A DNA stretch of 5,330 bases. It comes from Acetobacteraceae bacterium. Lineage in GTDB: Bacteria; Pseudomonadota; Alphaproteobacteria; Acetobacterales; Acetobacteraceae. Location: contig JASHVB010000272.1 of NCBI GenBank assembly GCA_030039695.1, positions 1 to 5,330 on the forward strand, read 5' to 3'. Position numbers and translations under genes: made by a program. How positions within the stretch are numbered: the stretch's first letter is position 1; the number at the start of each line of letters is the position of its first letter. Under the pieces are notes generated by a model. It did not search any database, was not told the origin of the DNA, and saw only the letters and a list, made by a program, of their open reading frames with translations. Below, piece after piece: positions 1 through 5,330 of the stretch.

Positions 1-508
1 CTATGTCAACAGTGGCATGAATGTGCTGGGCGCGATCATCCGCGACCTGATCGAGCGCCGCGGCCTGCCGTATCACCAGACCATCTATTCGCTGCTGGCG
101 GACCGGCTAGGCATGGCGAGCTTCCAGCACTCTGCCGACATGGCGGGCAATTTCATTGCATCTGGCGCGGGGTTCGCCACGCTGCGCGATTACGCGAAAC
201 TAGGCGTGCTGTACTTGCAGGATGGCGTATGGAACGGCGAGCGATTGCTGCCGGAAGGCTGGGTGGATTACGCGCTGACAGCGACGCACACCGGCAGCAG
301 CTATGCCGCATGCTTCCGTACCAATATCGACGGCCAGTTTCCAGATCTGCCGCGCGACACCGCGTGGGCGTCGGGTGCGTCGGATCAACGCATTTTTGTC
401 CTACGCAGGCGCAAACTAACTGTGGCGGTGAACAACGAGACCGATCATCCTATGGACCTCGCAGCACTTAACCGCGTGATTGCCACGGCTATCGCCGAGC
501 TGAAATAG
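1..508 (+). CDS. Serine hydrolase of the class C beta-lactamase / 6-aminohexanoate-dimer hydrolase-like family, C-terminal part
   Basis: The reading frame is open from the window edge (first full codon at 2-4), so the gene starts upstream and 168 residues are visible. The first three residues are Tyr-Val-Asn followed by Ser-Gly. This fits the Tyr-x-Asn motif of serine beta-lactamase-like enzymes, in which the Tyr is the general base; the Ser-x-x-Lys nucleophile motif would lie upstream, outside the window. The stretch GNFIASGAGFATLRDYAKLG followed by LYLQDGVWNGERLLPEGWV (about visible residues 49-87) is typical of family members annotated as 6-aminohexanoate-dimer hydrolase, esterase or penicillin-binding-like hydrolase. 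A His-Thr-Gly at visible residues 95-97 may take the place of the Lys-Thr-Gly motif. The segment ASGASDQRIFVL matches the family's usual Gly-x-x-Gly-Gln block, but with Asp before Gln instead of Gly. The substrate (amide, ester or lactone) cannot be decided. The stop overlaps the ribosome binding site of the aldolase gene, so the two are probably co-transcribed. Confidence 0.85.
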   Translation, partial: YVNSGMNVLGAIIRDLIERRGLPYHQTIYSLLADRLGMASFQHSADMAGNFIASGAGFATLRDYAKLGVLYLQDGVWNGERLLPEGWVDYALTATHTGSSYAACFRTNIDGQFPDLPRDTAWASGASDQRIFVLRRRKLTVAVNNETDHPMDLAALNRVIATAIAELK

Positions 509-512
509 GGAG
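507..512 (+). promoter_or_regulatory. Ribosome binding site of the aldolase gene
   Basis: AGGGAG lies 9 nt before the ATG at 522 and overlaps the TAG stop of the preceding hydrolase gene. It supports the chosen aldolase start and suggests the two genes are translated from one transcript. Confidence 0.6.
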
Positions 513-521
513 CCGCCGCCT

Positions 522-1307
522 ATGTCCGTCCGCAATGTCGCGCGCGAGAAACTGGAAAAGGGCGAGCTGTCGCTGGGCGTCGGCGTGCGTCTGACGCGTA
601 GCGTGGAGATCGCCAAGGCGATGGCGAGCGCTGGGTTCGATTGGTTGTTTCTGGATATGGAACATGGCGTGATGTCGCTGGAGGCGTGCGCGCAGATCTC
701 CACCGCGGCACTGGATGCTGGCATCGCACCGATCGCGCGCGTGCCGAACGGGCAGTATTCGATAGCGACCCGTGCGTTGGACAACGGCGCGCTGGGCATC
801 GTGATGCCGCATGTCGATACCGCCGCAGAAGCCCGCGAGGTGGTGGAGAAGCTGAAATATCCGCCGGTGGGGCACCGCTCGATGGGTGGCATCGGGCCGC
901 ATTACAGCCTGCGTTCTGCCAGCACTGGCGATGCAGCGAAAGCGCTGAACGCGGCGAACCTGACTGTGGTGATGCTGGAGACGCCGACGGCGATCGCGAA
1001 CGCCGAGGAGATCGCGGCAGTGCCGGGCGTCGATGTGCTGCTGATCGGCACCAACGATCTTTGTGCGGAGATGGGCATCCACGGCGATTTCGGGAATGAA
1101 CGCGTGGCTAGCGCTTATGCAACGATGATCGCAGCCTGCGCCAAGCACGGGAAGTCCCCTGGGATGGCCGGCATCTACAACGAGGCGATCATGCCGCGTT
1201 ATATCGACATGGGCGCGCGGTTTGTTCTCTCCGGCCAGGATGCCGCGTTCCTGATGGCGGGCGCCGGGCAGCGGACGGCTTTCCTGCGGAAGCTGAAAGT
1301 GGGCTGA
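522..1307 (+). CDS. HpcH/HpaI family class II aldolase (2-keto-3-deoxy-acid aldolase type)
   Basis: A 261-residue protein of the usual length for HpaI-like metal-dependent aldolases, TIM-barrel enzymes that cleave 4-hydroxy-2-oxo acids or 2-keto-3-deoxy sugar acids to pyruvate plus an aldehyde. Family signatures appear in order: LDMEHG (residues 44-49, with Asp45, Glu47 and His48 matching the catalytic His region of HpaI), IARVP with Arg73 (pyruvate-binding Arg), IVMPHVDTAAEAR (93-105), HRSMGG (118-123), METP-like MLETPTA with Glu153, and LIGTNDLCAEMG with Asp179. Glu153 and Asp179 match the two acidic metal ligands. The start at 522 has a good ribosome binding site and leads straight into the typical N-terminal helix. 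The family also contains citrate lyase beta-like and macrophomate synthase-like enzymes, so the exact substrate is open. The preceding hydrolase gene ends 13 nt upstream, and the dienelactone hydrolase gene begins 96 nt downstream. No defect is visible. Confidence 0.93.
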   Translation: MSVRNVAREKLEKGELSLGVGVRLTRSVEIAKAMASAGFDWLFLDMEHGVMSLEACAQISTAALDAGIAPIARVPNGQYSIATRALDNGALGIVMPHVDTAAEAREVVEKLKYPPVGHRSMGGIGPHYSLRSASTGDAAKALNAANLTVVMLETPTAIANAEEIAAVPGVDVLLIGTNDLCAEMGIHGDFGNERVASAYATMIAACAKHGKSPGMAGIYNEAIMPRYIDMGARFVLSGQDAAFLMAGAGQRTAFLRKLKVG

Positions 1308-1392
1308 CCGAACCCTATTGTCGTCGCGAATTTCGATTGGCGACACCGGCGCTGACGCGATTCTGGCGGCGCGCAAAGCAAACAGACAGGCC

Positions 1393-1400
1393 AGGAGGAG
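1393..1400 (+). promoter_or_regulatory. Strong ribosome binding site of the dienelactone hydrolase gene
   Basis: AGGAGGAG contains a full AGGAGG core 5 nt before the ATG at 1404. It is the best Shine-Dalgarno match I see in the window and fixes the start. The 96-nt gap before the gene holds only weak promoter-like bases, and I could not support a specific promoter in it. Confidence 0.7.
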
Positions 1401-1403
1401 TCC

Positions 1404-2069
1404 ATGGGCAGCACGATTGAGCTGAAGTCGGCCGACGGCTTCACGTTTTCCGCCTACACGGTGGGGCCGCAGAACGCCACCAAGGGCTTGGTAGTGATCC
1501 AGGAAATCTTTGGCGTGAACCACCACATCCGTGACATGGCCGACCGCTTCGCCGCGCAGGGCTATGTTGTGGTTGCGCCGGCACTGTTTGACCGGGTGAG
1601 GCGTAGCGTCGAACTCGGCTACACGCAGGATGACATCGCCGTTGGGCGCGACCTGCGCATGCAGCTGAACGACGCCCAGGTGATGGCCGATGTCGAGGCG
1701 GCAGCGATCCATTTGAGTGGCAGGAGGCTGGGCATTGTCGGCTACTGCTTCGGCGGCACCGTGGCCTGGTGGGGCGCCACGCGCACCCGTAAGTTCGCCG
1801 CATCGTCCTGCTGGTATGGCGGCGGCATCGCCGGGACTAAGGATGAACGCCCGAATTGCCCGGTAGAGATGCACTTCGGCGAGAAGGATGCGTCGATCCC
1901 GATGAGCGATGTGGATGCCATCCGCGCGGCGCAGCCCAAGGCCGAGGCGTATGTGTACCTGGGCGCACAGCATGGGTTCGGCTGCGACGAGCGAGGCAGC
2001 TTCAGCAAGGCCGATTATCAGCTGGCGCAGCAGCGGACTCTGGCATTCTTTGCCAAACATTTGGCGTGA
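1404..2069 (+). CDS. Dienelactone hydrolase family protein (alpha/beta hydrolase)
   Basis: A 221-residue cytoplasmic alpha/beta hydrolase, close to the usual length of dienelactone hydrolases (carboxymethylenebutenolidase, which opens dienelactone to maleylacetate in chlorocatechol and other aromatic degradation). The key residues are all in place: Glu34 in VIQEIFGVN, the Cys115 nucleophile in GYCFGG, Asp162 in GEKDASIP and His190 in AQHGF. Cys in the nucleophile elbow, together with the Glu in QEIFG, separates this family from ordinary serine esterases. Arg64 in LFDR may match the substrate-carboxylate Arg81 of the Pseudomonas enzyme. The second substrate Arg, which in that enzyme is four residues after the His (Arg206), is Cys194 here, so true dienelactone activity is uncertain. 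There is no signal peptide. The gene lies on the same strand as the hydrolase and aldolase genes, may belong to the same catabolic set, and is the last plus-strand gene before the converging bc1 operon. Confidence 0.93.
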   Translation: MGSTIELKSADGFTFSAYTVGPQNATKGLVVIQEIFGVNHHIRDMADRFAAQGYVVVAPALFDRVRRSVELGYTQDDIAVGRDLRMQLNDAQVMADVEAAAIHLSGRRLGIVGYCFGGTVAWWGATRTRKFAASSCWYGGGIAGTKDERPNCPVEMHFGEKDASIPMSDVDAIRAAQPKAEAYVYLGAQHGFGCDERGSFSKADYQLAQQRTLAFFAKHLA

Positions 2070-2088
2070 ACCGGCCCATTCGCCGCGC

Positions 2089-2123
2089 GGACGGCCCATC
2101 CGGTCGCGATCGCGCGGCCGTCC
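2089..2123 (+). terminator. Possible terminator-like hairpin after the dienelactone hydrolase gene
   Basis: The arms GGACGGCC (2089-2096) and GGCCGTCC (2116-2123) are perfectly complementary over 8 bp. The 19-nt loop contains the 10-bp palindrome CGCGATCGCG (2105-2114). The hairpin starts 20 nt after the stop at 2069 and lies between converging genes, where a terminator is expected. No T-tract follows on either strand, so it is not a standard intrinsic terminator. It may instead only protect the 3' end, or be chance in GC-rich DNA. Confidence 0.35.
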
Positions 2124-2139
2124 AGTGTAAACCGCCCGT

Positions 2140-2284
2140 GGGTCAGCCGTCTTCCCGGTGGTGGGAGGCATCGTGTTTTGATGGACCCGCCAAAGCGGTC
2201 TGATGCATCACCTGGGGTCAGAGCCGCAAACGGCCAACCCGCGGGAGAACGAGCAGACGACCCGGACGGCACGGCTGCTGACCC
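2140..2284. repeat. Three copies of a GGGTCAG-centred motif, two as an imperfect inverted repeat
   Basis: GGGTCAGCCGT (2140-2150) is matched in inverse orientation by ACGGCTGCTGACCC (2271-2284), which differs by a 3-nt insertion. A third copy, GGGTCAGAGCCG (2215-2226), lies between them in plus orientation, directly after the 10-bp palindrome TGATGCATCA (2201-2210). A direct repeat CGGCCAACC occurs at 2231-2239 and 2286-2294. No ORF in the gap looks like a protein. The pattern could be a worn miniature element, a REP-like sequence or part of the 3' region of either converging transcript. None of these can be shown from one copy. Confidence 0.4.
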
Positions 2285-2332
2285 GCGGCCAACCGACCGA
2301 GACCGCAAGCGGCGCGCTCAATCGTCGGTGCG

Positions 2333-3232
2333 TCAGGTGTGAGCTGATGGCGGTCGCAGCACGCGTCCCGCCACTGCATCCAGCTTCCCCAGTTGCACCG
2401 GATCGCGCATATGTGCCGCGGTGATCACCGCGTCGTTCAGCGCCCGGTCGCAGCCGCCGGGGCATAGCGCGCGCTGCTTGCCGATCTCCGGCACCACACG
2501 CCGCACCAGCGCCCGCGCGCGATCGGCGTTCTCCAGCAGCACCTTCACCACAGCCTCGACCGTCACGTGATCATGGTCCGGGTGCCAGCAATCATAGTCC
2601 GTCACCATCGCCACGGTCGCGTAACAGAGCTCGGCCTCGCGGGCGAGCTTCGCCTCGGGCATGTTCGTCATGCCGATGACCGAGCATCCCCACGACCGGT
2701 ACAGCTCGCTTTCCGCCTTGGTGGAAAACTGTGGTCCTTCCATCACCAGATACGTGCCGCCGCGCGTCATTGGCAGCGATAGCGCACGGCACGACACCTC
2801 GAGTGCGTCGCCGAGCCGCGGACATACCGGATGCGCCATCGATACATGCGCCACCACACCCTGGCCGAAGAAGCTCTTCTCGCGCGCGAAGCTGCGGTCG
2901 ATGAACTGATCGACGATGACGAAATGTCCGGGCGGGAGCTCGGCGCGCAAACTGCCGACCGCCGATAGCGAGATCACGTCGCTGACACCTGACCGCTTCA
3001 ACGCATCGATATTGGCCCGGTAGTTCAGGTGTGTGGGCGACAGCGGGTGGCCGCGTCCGTGACGCGGAAGGAAGACGCAGCGCACGCCGTCCAACTCGCC
3101 GAACAGCAGTGCGTCGGAGGGCGTGCCCCACGGCGTTTCGACCTGGCGCCAGACTTTGCCCTCGAGCCCCTCGACGTCATACAGTCCAGAGCCGCCAATG
3201 ATGCCGATCACCGGCTGGATCTCGGCGGCCAT
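2333..3232 (-). CDS. mtnP: S-methyl-5'-thioadenosine phosphorylase
   Basis: A 299-residue purine phosphorylase that splits methylthioadenosine with phosphate into adenine and 5-methylthioribose-1-phosphate, in the cytoplasm, as part of methionine and adenine salvage. Signatures in order: IGIIGGSGLYD (9-19, phosphate loop), ETPWGTPSD (32-40), LPRHGRGH (55-62, with phosphate-binding Arg57-His58), NYRANI (70-75), DQFIDRS (108-114), EGPQFSTKAES (165-175), IGMTNMPEAKLAREAE (186-201) and TDYDCW (211-216). The two Asp residues of TDYD point to an adenine-type methylthioadenosine phosphorylase rather than a guanosine or inosine phosphorylase. The length is in the family range, with a short, unremarkable C-terminal tail. 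The ATG at 3232 is 7 nt after the petC stop, and its GAGG ribosome binding site overlaps that stop, so the gene appears to be the distal member of the bc1 operon. It converges on the dienelactone hydrolase gene. An adenine phosphoribosyltransferase gene, a logical partner, is not downstream. Confidence 0.95.
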   Translation of the reverse strand: MAAEIQPVIGIIGGSGLYDVEGLEGKVWRQVETPWGTPSDALLFGELDGVRCVFLPRHGRGHPLSPTHLNYRANIDALKRSGVSDVISLSAVGSLRAELPPGHFVIVDQFIDRSFAREKSFFGQGVVAHVSMAHPVCPRLGDALEVSCRALSLPMTRGGTYLVMEGPQFSTKAESELYRSWGCSVIGMTNMPEAKLAREAELCYATVAMVTDYDCWHPDHDHVTVEAVVKVLLENADRARALVRRVVPEIGKQRALCPGGCDRALNDAVITAAHMRDPVQLGKLDAVAGRVLRPPSAHT

Positions 3233-3237
3233 CGTGG

Positions 3238-3241
3238 CCTC
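3238..3241 (-). promoter_or_regulatory. Ribosome binding site of mtnP overlapping the petC stop
   Basis: On the minus strand, GAGG lies 5 nt before the mtnP ATG and shares bases with the TGA of petC (3240-3242). A second GGAG lies a little further upstream at 3246-3249, inside petC. The arrangement fixes the mtnP start and indicates that it is read from the same message as petC. Confidence 0.6.
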
Positions 3242-4007
3242 AGTGCTCCACGTCGGACCAGATCTGGCGCTTCACCGCGTAGGTCAGCCCGGTCATGATC
3301 ACCAGGAACAACACCACGCGCCAGCCGATCTGCTTGCGCTGTACCATGTCGGGGTTCGCGGCCCACGCGAGGAACGTGACGACGTCATGCGCCTCGTCCG
3401 CGATCGAGTTACCGGAATCGTCCGCAAACGTGACCTGGCCATCATGCAGTGGCTGCGGCATGGCGATCTGATGACCAGGGAACGTCTTATTGTAGAAGAG
3501 GCCATTCTGTAGCTTGAAGTCGGGCGGTGCTGGGACGAACCCGGTCAGGATGCCAAAGACATAGTTCGGGCCCCCTTCGCGGGCATTAATGATCACCGAC
3601 AGGTCCGGCGGCAGTGCCCCATTCAACGCGGCCCGCGCCGCTTGCTCGTTCGGGAAGGGCGCGCGGAACTGGCTTGCCGGGGTTGCCGGTCCCTGCTTTG
3701 GATTGCCCTGGTCGTCGACGCCCAGGGGCACCGTCACGGCCGCGGCAATCGCCGTGATTTGTTCTGGGTTCAGTCCGATGCCGGCGAGATCGCGATAGTG
3801 CAACTGGTTCATCGAATGGCAGTTGGCGCACACTTCGGAATAGACTTGGAACCCGCGTTGCGCCGCGGCCAAGTCATAGGTACCGAACGGCCCCTGCCAG
3901 CTCCAGTGCTGCTGTGGCAGTGGCTCCTCGTCTTGCGCCAGCGCCGGCAGTGCGATGGCGAGACCGGCAGACACCAGGCCGATTGCGGCCAGCTTCAGTG
4001 CGCGCAT
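3240..4007 (-). CDS. petC: Cytochrome c1 of the cytochrome bc1 complex
   Basis: A 255-residue cytochrome c1, the membrane-anchored c-type subunit that passes electrons from the Rieske protein to soluble or membrane cytochrome c on the periplasmic side. It begins with a Sec signal peptide ([10 protein letters not shown], a hydrophobic core, then ALPALA, with cleavage likely after residue 24). Heme is bound by CANCH (Cys60, Cys63, His64), and the sixth ligand is likely Met183 in IAMPQPL. Other c1 signatures are ALPPDLS (131-137) and GGPNYVFGILTGF (145-157). One C-terminal membrane helix (about 228-244) is followed by a short basic, then acidic, tail, leaving the C terminus in the cytoplasm. The length fits alphaproteobacterial c1. 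The start ATG overlaps the petB stop (TGATG), and GGAGAAGG lies upstream within petB, so translation is probably coupled. Nothing appears missing. Confidence 0.97.
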   Translation of the reverse strand: MRALKLAAIGLVSAGLAIALPALAQDEEPLPQQHWSWQGPFGTYDLAAAQRGFQVYSEVCANCHSMNQLHYRDLAGIGLNPEQITAIAAAVTVPLGVDDQGNPKQGPATPASQFRAPFPNEQAARAALNGALPPDLSVIINAREGGPNYVFGILTGFVPAPPDFKLQNGLFYNKTFPGHQIAMPQPLHDGQVTFADDSGNSIADEAHDVVTFLAWAANPDMVQRKQIGWRVVLFLVIMTGLTYAVKRQIWSDVEH

Positions 4008-4019
4008 CAGGCCTTCTCC
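4005..4019 (-). promoter_or_regulatory. petB-petC junction: TGATG overlap with ribosome binding site
   Basis: The TGA of petB (4009-4007) and the ATG of petC (4007-4005) share one base. GGAGAAGG (4012-4019, minus strand) precedes the start, with 4 nt between its last G and the ATG. This is a classic stop/restart arrangement suited to equal production of two subunits of one complex. Confidence 0.7.
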
Positions 4020-5284
4020 ATCGACTCGGCGGGTGCGGTCTGCGGTAAGGGGCCCCCGCCGCGACTGCGCAGCACGGCTGCGCTGATACTTTCAGGCAGC
4101 GGCAGCGTGCGCTCGAACTTGCCCAGCAACGGGAGGATCACGAGGAAGAACGCGAAATAGTAAAGCGCACAGATGCGGCTCAGGATGACGTAGATGCCAA
4201 CCGGCTGATGCGCGCCGCACCAGCCAAGCACGATCACCGCCGCGACCCAGATCCGCAGCAGCCAGCGGAACACCGGGCGGAAGCGCGCGCTGCGCACCGG
4301 GCTGGTGTCGAGCCACGGCAGCACGAACAGGATCAGGATCGAGCCGAACAGCATGGATACGCCGCCGAGCTTGTTCGGCATCGAGCGGAGGATCGCGTAG
4401 TACGGTAGGAAGTACCATTCCGGCACGATGTCGGGTGGCGTCTGCAGGGGATTGGCGGGGATCGAGTTGTTTGGGTCCGCGAGCAAATGCGGCATGAAGA
4501 ACACCAGAATCGCGTACACCAGCAGATAGACGCAGACGCCGATGCTGTCCTTCGCCGTGTAGTACGGGCTGAATGGTACGGTGTCCTGAGGTGATTTTAC
4601 GTCGATGCCCAACGGGTTGTTGGAGCCCGTGATGTGCAGCGCTGCGACATGCAGGAACACGACGCCAACGATCACGAATGGCAGCAGGTAATGCAGCGCG
4701 AAGAATCGGTTGAGCGTCGGGTCGGACACGCTGAAGCCGCCCCACAGCCAGGTGACGATCGGGTGGCCGATGATCGGGAAAGCCGAAAACAGGTTGGTGA
4801 TGACCGTGGCGCCCCAGTAGGACATCTGGCCCCAGGGTAGCACGTAGCCCATGAACGCGGTCGCCATCATCAGCAGCAGGATGACGACGCCTATCATCCA
4901 CAGCAGCTCGCGCGGCGCCTTGTAGGAGCCGTAGTACAACCCGCGGAAGATATGAACGTATACAACGATGAAAAACATCGACGCGCCGGTCTGGTGGATA
5001 TACCGAATCATCCAGCCGTAGTTCACGTCGCGCATGATGCGCGCCACGCTATCAAACGCGAGGGCGGGGTTGGGCTGGTAGTTCATCGCCAGAAAGATCC
5101 CGGTGATGATCATGATCGCCAGGTTGACCGTCGCCAGCGCGCCGAAGTTCCAAAAGTAGTTGAAGTTCTTCGGCGTGGGGAAGACCGCGTATTCCTTCTG
5201 CATCATCGTGAAGACAGGAAGGCGCGTGTCGATCCAGTTCACCACCGGATTTTTGAAACTGCTTGGGGCGTGCTGGCCAGCCAT
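4007..5284 (-). CDS. petB: Cytochrome b of the cytochrome bc1 complex
   Basis: A 425-residue full-length bacterial cytochrome b, the membrane core of ubiquinol:cytochrome c reductase that carries both b hemes and the two quinone sites. The heme ligands are His97/His198 and His111/His212, each pair within helices B and D and spaced 14 residues apart. These are the same residue numbers I recall for Rhodobacter. The quinol-oxidation motif PEWY is at 288-291. [17 protein letters not shown] (146-162) and [22 protein letters not shown] (182-203) are diagnostic. Eight membrane helices are visible at about 46-68, 92-117, 127-148, 192-217, 246-267, 306-327, 340-357 and 366-388. They are followed by a hydrophilic, Pro-rich tail of about 30 residues. 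The N terminus is a fused b/subunit-IV form, as in Proteobacteria, not the split b6/IV form. The ATG overlaps the stop of the upstream gene as TGATG, and an AAGGA ribosome binding site precedes it. Confidence 0.98.
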   Translation of the reverse strand: MAGQHAPSSFKNPVVNWIDTRLPVFTMMQKEYAVFPTPKNFNYFWNFGALATVNLAIMIITGIFLAMNYQPNPALAFDSVARIMRDVNYGWMIRYIHQTGASMFFIVVYVHIFRGLYYGSYKAPRELLWMIGVVILLLMMATAFMGYVLPWGQMSYWGATVITNLFSAFPIIGHPIVTWLWGGFSVSDPTLNRFFALHYLLPFVIVGVVFLHVAALHITGSNNPLGIDVKSPQDTVPFSPYYTAKDSIGVCVYLLVYAILVFFMPHLLADPNNSIPANPLQTPPDIVPEWYFLPYYAILRSMPNKLGGVSMLFGSILILFVLPWLDTSPVRSARFRPVFRWLLRIWVAAVIVLGWCGAHQPVGIYVILSRICALYYFAFFLVILPLLGKFERTLPLPESISAAVLRSRGGGPLPQTAPAESMEKA

Positions 5285-5298
5285 CAGGCGATTTCCTT
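5282..5298 (-). promoter_or_regulatory. Upstream gene-petB junction: TGATG overlap with ribosome binding site
   Basis: The upstream stop TGA (5286-5284) and the petB ATG (5284-5282) share one base. AAGGA (5294-5298, minus strand) lies 9 nt before the start. It repeats the arrangement seen between petB and petC. Confidence 0.65.
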
Positions 5299-5330
5299 CG
5301 TCAGCCGATCAAGACGTTCGGGGCGGATGC
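5284..5330 (-). CDS. petA: C-terminal end of the upstream operon gene, probably the Rieske iron-sulfur subunit
   Basis: Only the last 14 complete codons are in the window: [14 protein letters not shown], then TGA. The frame is inferred from the one-base TGATG overlap with petB, which is the same arrangement as at the petB-petC junction. By the usual petA-petB-petC order, the gene would encode the Rieske 2Fe-2S protein that carries electrons from quinol to cytochrome c1. The visible residues do not prove this. They form a charged, helix-like tail, whereas many bacterial Rieske proteins end soon after a Ser-Asp-Thr-Lys strand. It may be a C-terminal extension or a different gene. The symbol is given on position only. 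Confidence 0.5.
   Translation of the reverse strand, partial: IRPERLDRLTKEIA

Noticed and set aside
1319..1345. Hairpin-like TGTCG / CGACA pair, with the alternative GTCGC / GCGAC, between the aldolase and dienelactone hydrolase genes
   Set aside because: Only 5 bp of stem with a loop of 12 nt or more and no T-tract. Too weak to call a terminator or operator.
1337..1364. TTGGCG with GATTCT at near-sigma70 spacing upstream of the dienelactone hydrolase gene
   Set aside because: The match to the -10 consensus is poor, and such pairs are common by chance.
489..2171. A 560-codon open frame on the minus strand, the longest in the window
   Set aside because: It lies antisense to the aldolase and dienelactone hydrolase genes, both of which carry complete family motifs. 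Its translation is rich in Arg, His and Ala with no recognisable domain, as expected for an antisense shadow in GC-rich DNA.
2184..2200. Small hairpin GACCCGC-CAAA-GCGGTC in the convergent gap
   Set aside because: A six-pair stem with a bulge and no T-tract on either side. It may be part of the repeat structure but is not supported as a separate feature.
2203..2424. A 73-codon plus-strand frame in the convergent gap
   Set aside because: It has no clear ribosome binding site, a compositionally odd translation, and runs into the 3' end of mtnP. No family resemblance is visible.
2592..3131. A 179-codon minus-strand frame inside mtnP
   Set aside because: It overlaps the well-supported mtnP in another frame, and its Arg-rich translation shows no motif.
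4092..4901. A 269-codon minus-strand frame inside petB
   Set aside because: It is an out-of-frame shadow of cytochrome b. The petB frame has all the heme ligands and helices.

Overview
The window looks like chromosomal DNA of a GC-rich alphaproteobacterium, plausibly of the Rhodospirillales/Acetobacteraceae type. This rests on a Rhodobacter-like cytochrome b, whose heme histidines fall at the same residue numbers as I recall for Rhodobacter, on a petB-petC order directly followed by a methylthioadenosine phosphorylase gene, and on the base composition. The taxonomic call is inference.

The left part (1-2069, plus strand) holds three catabolic-looking enzymes. They are the C-terminal part of a serine beta-lactamase-like hydrolase, entering the window just at its Tyr-x-Asn motif, then a complete HpcH/HpaI-type class II aldolase 13 nt downstream, and, after a 96-nt gap, a complete dienelactone-hydrolase-family protein with its Cys-Asp-His triad intact. 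The first two are very likely co-transcribed. The third has a strong ribosome binding site of its own. Together they could process an amide, ester or lactone and then cleave a 2-keto-acid product, but the substrate cannot be read from the sequence.

The middle (2070-2332) is a 263-nt gap between converging genes. It has no convincing ORF. It contains an 8-bp perfect hairpin with no T-tract, a 10-bp palindrome, and three copies of a GGGTCAG-centred motif, two of which form an imperfect inverted repeat.

The right part (2333-5330, minus strand) is a tightly packed operon, read from right to left: the last 14 codons of an upstream gene (the Rieske gene petA by position), petB (cytochrome b), petC (cytochrome c1) and mtnP. 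The first two junctions are TGATG stop/start overlaps. The third is a 7-nt gap whose Shine-Dalgarno sequence overlaps the petC stop. The first three genes would build the cytochrome bc1 complex, and mtnP recycles methylthioadenosine. I see no mobile element genes, RNA genes, CRISPR array or clearly new system. The window is mostly ordinary, with a few points worth checking.
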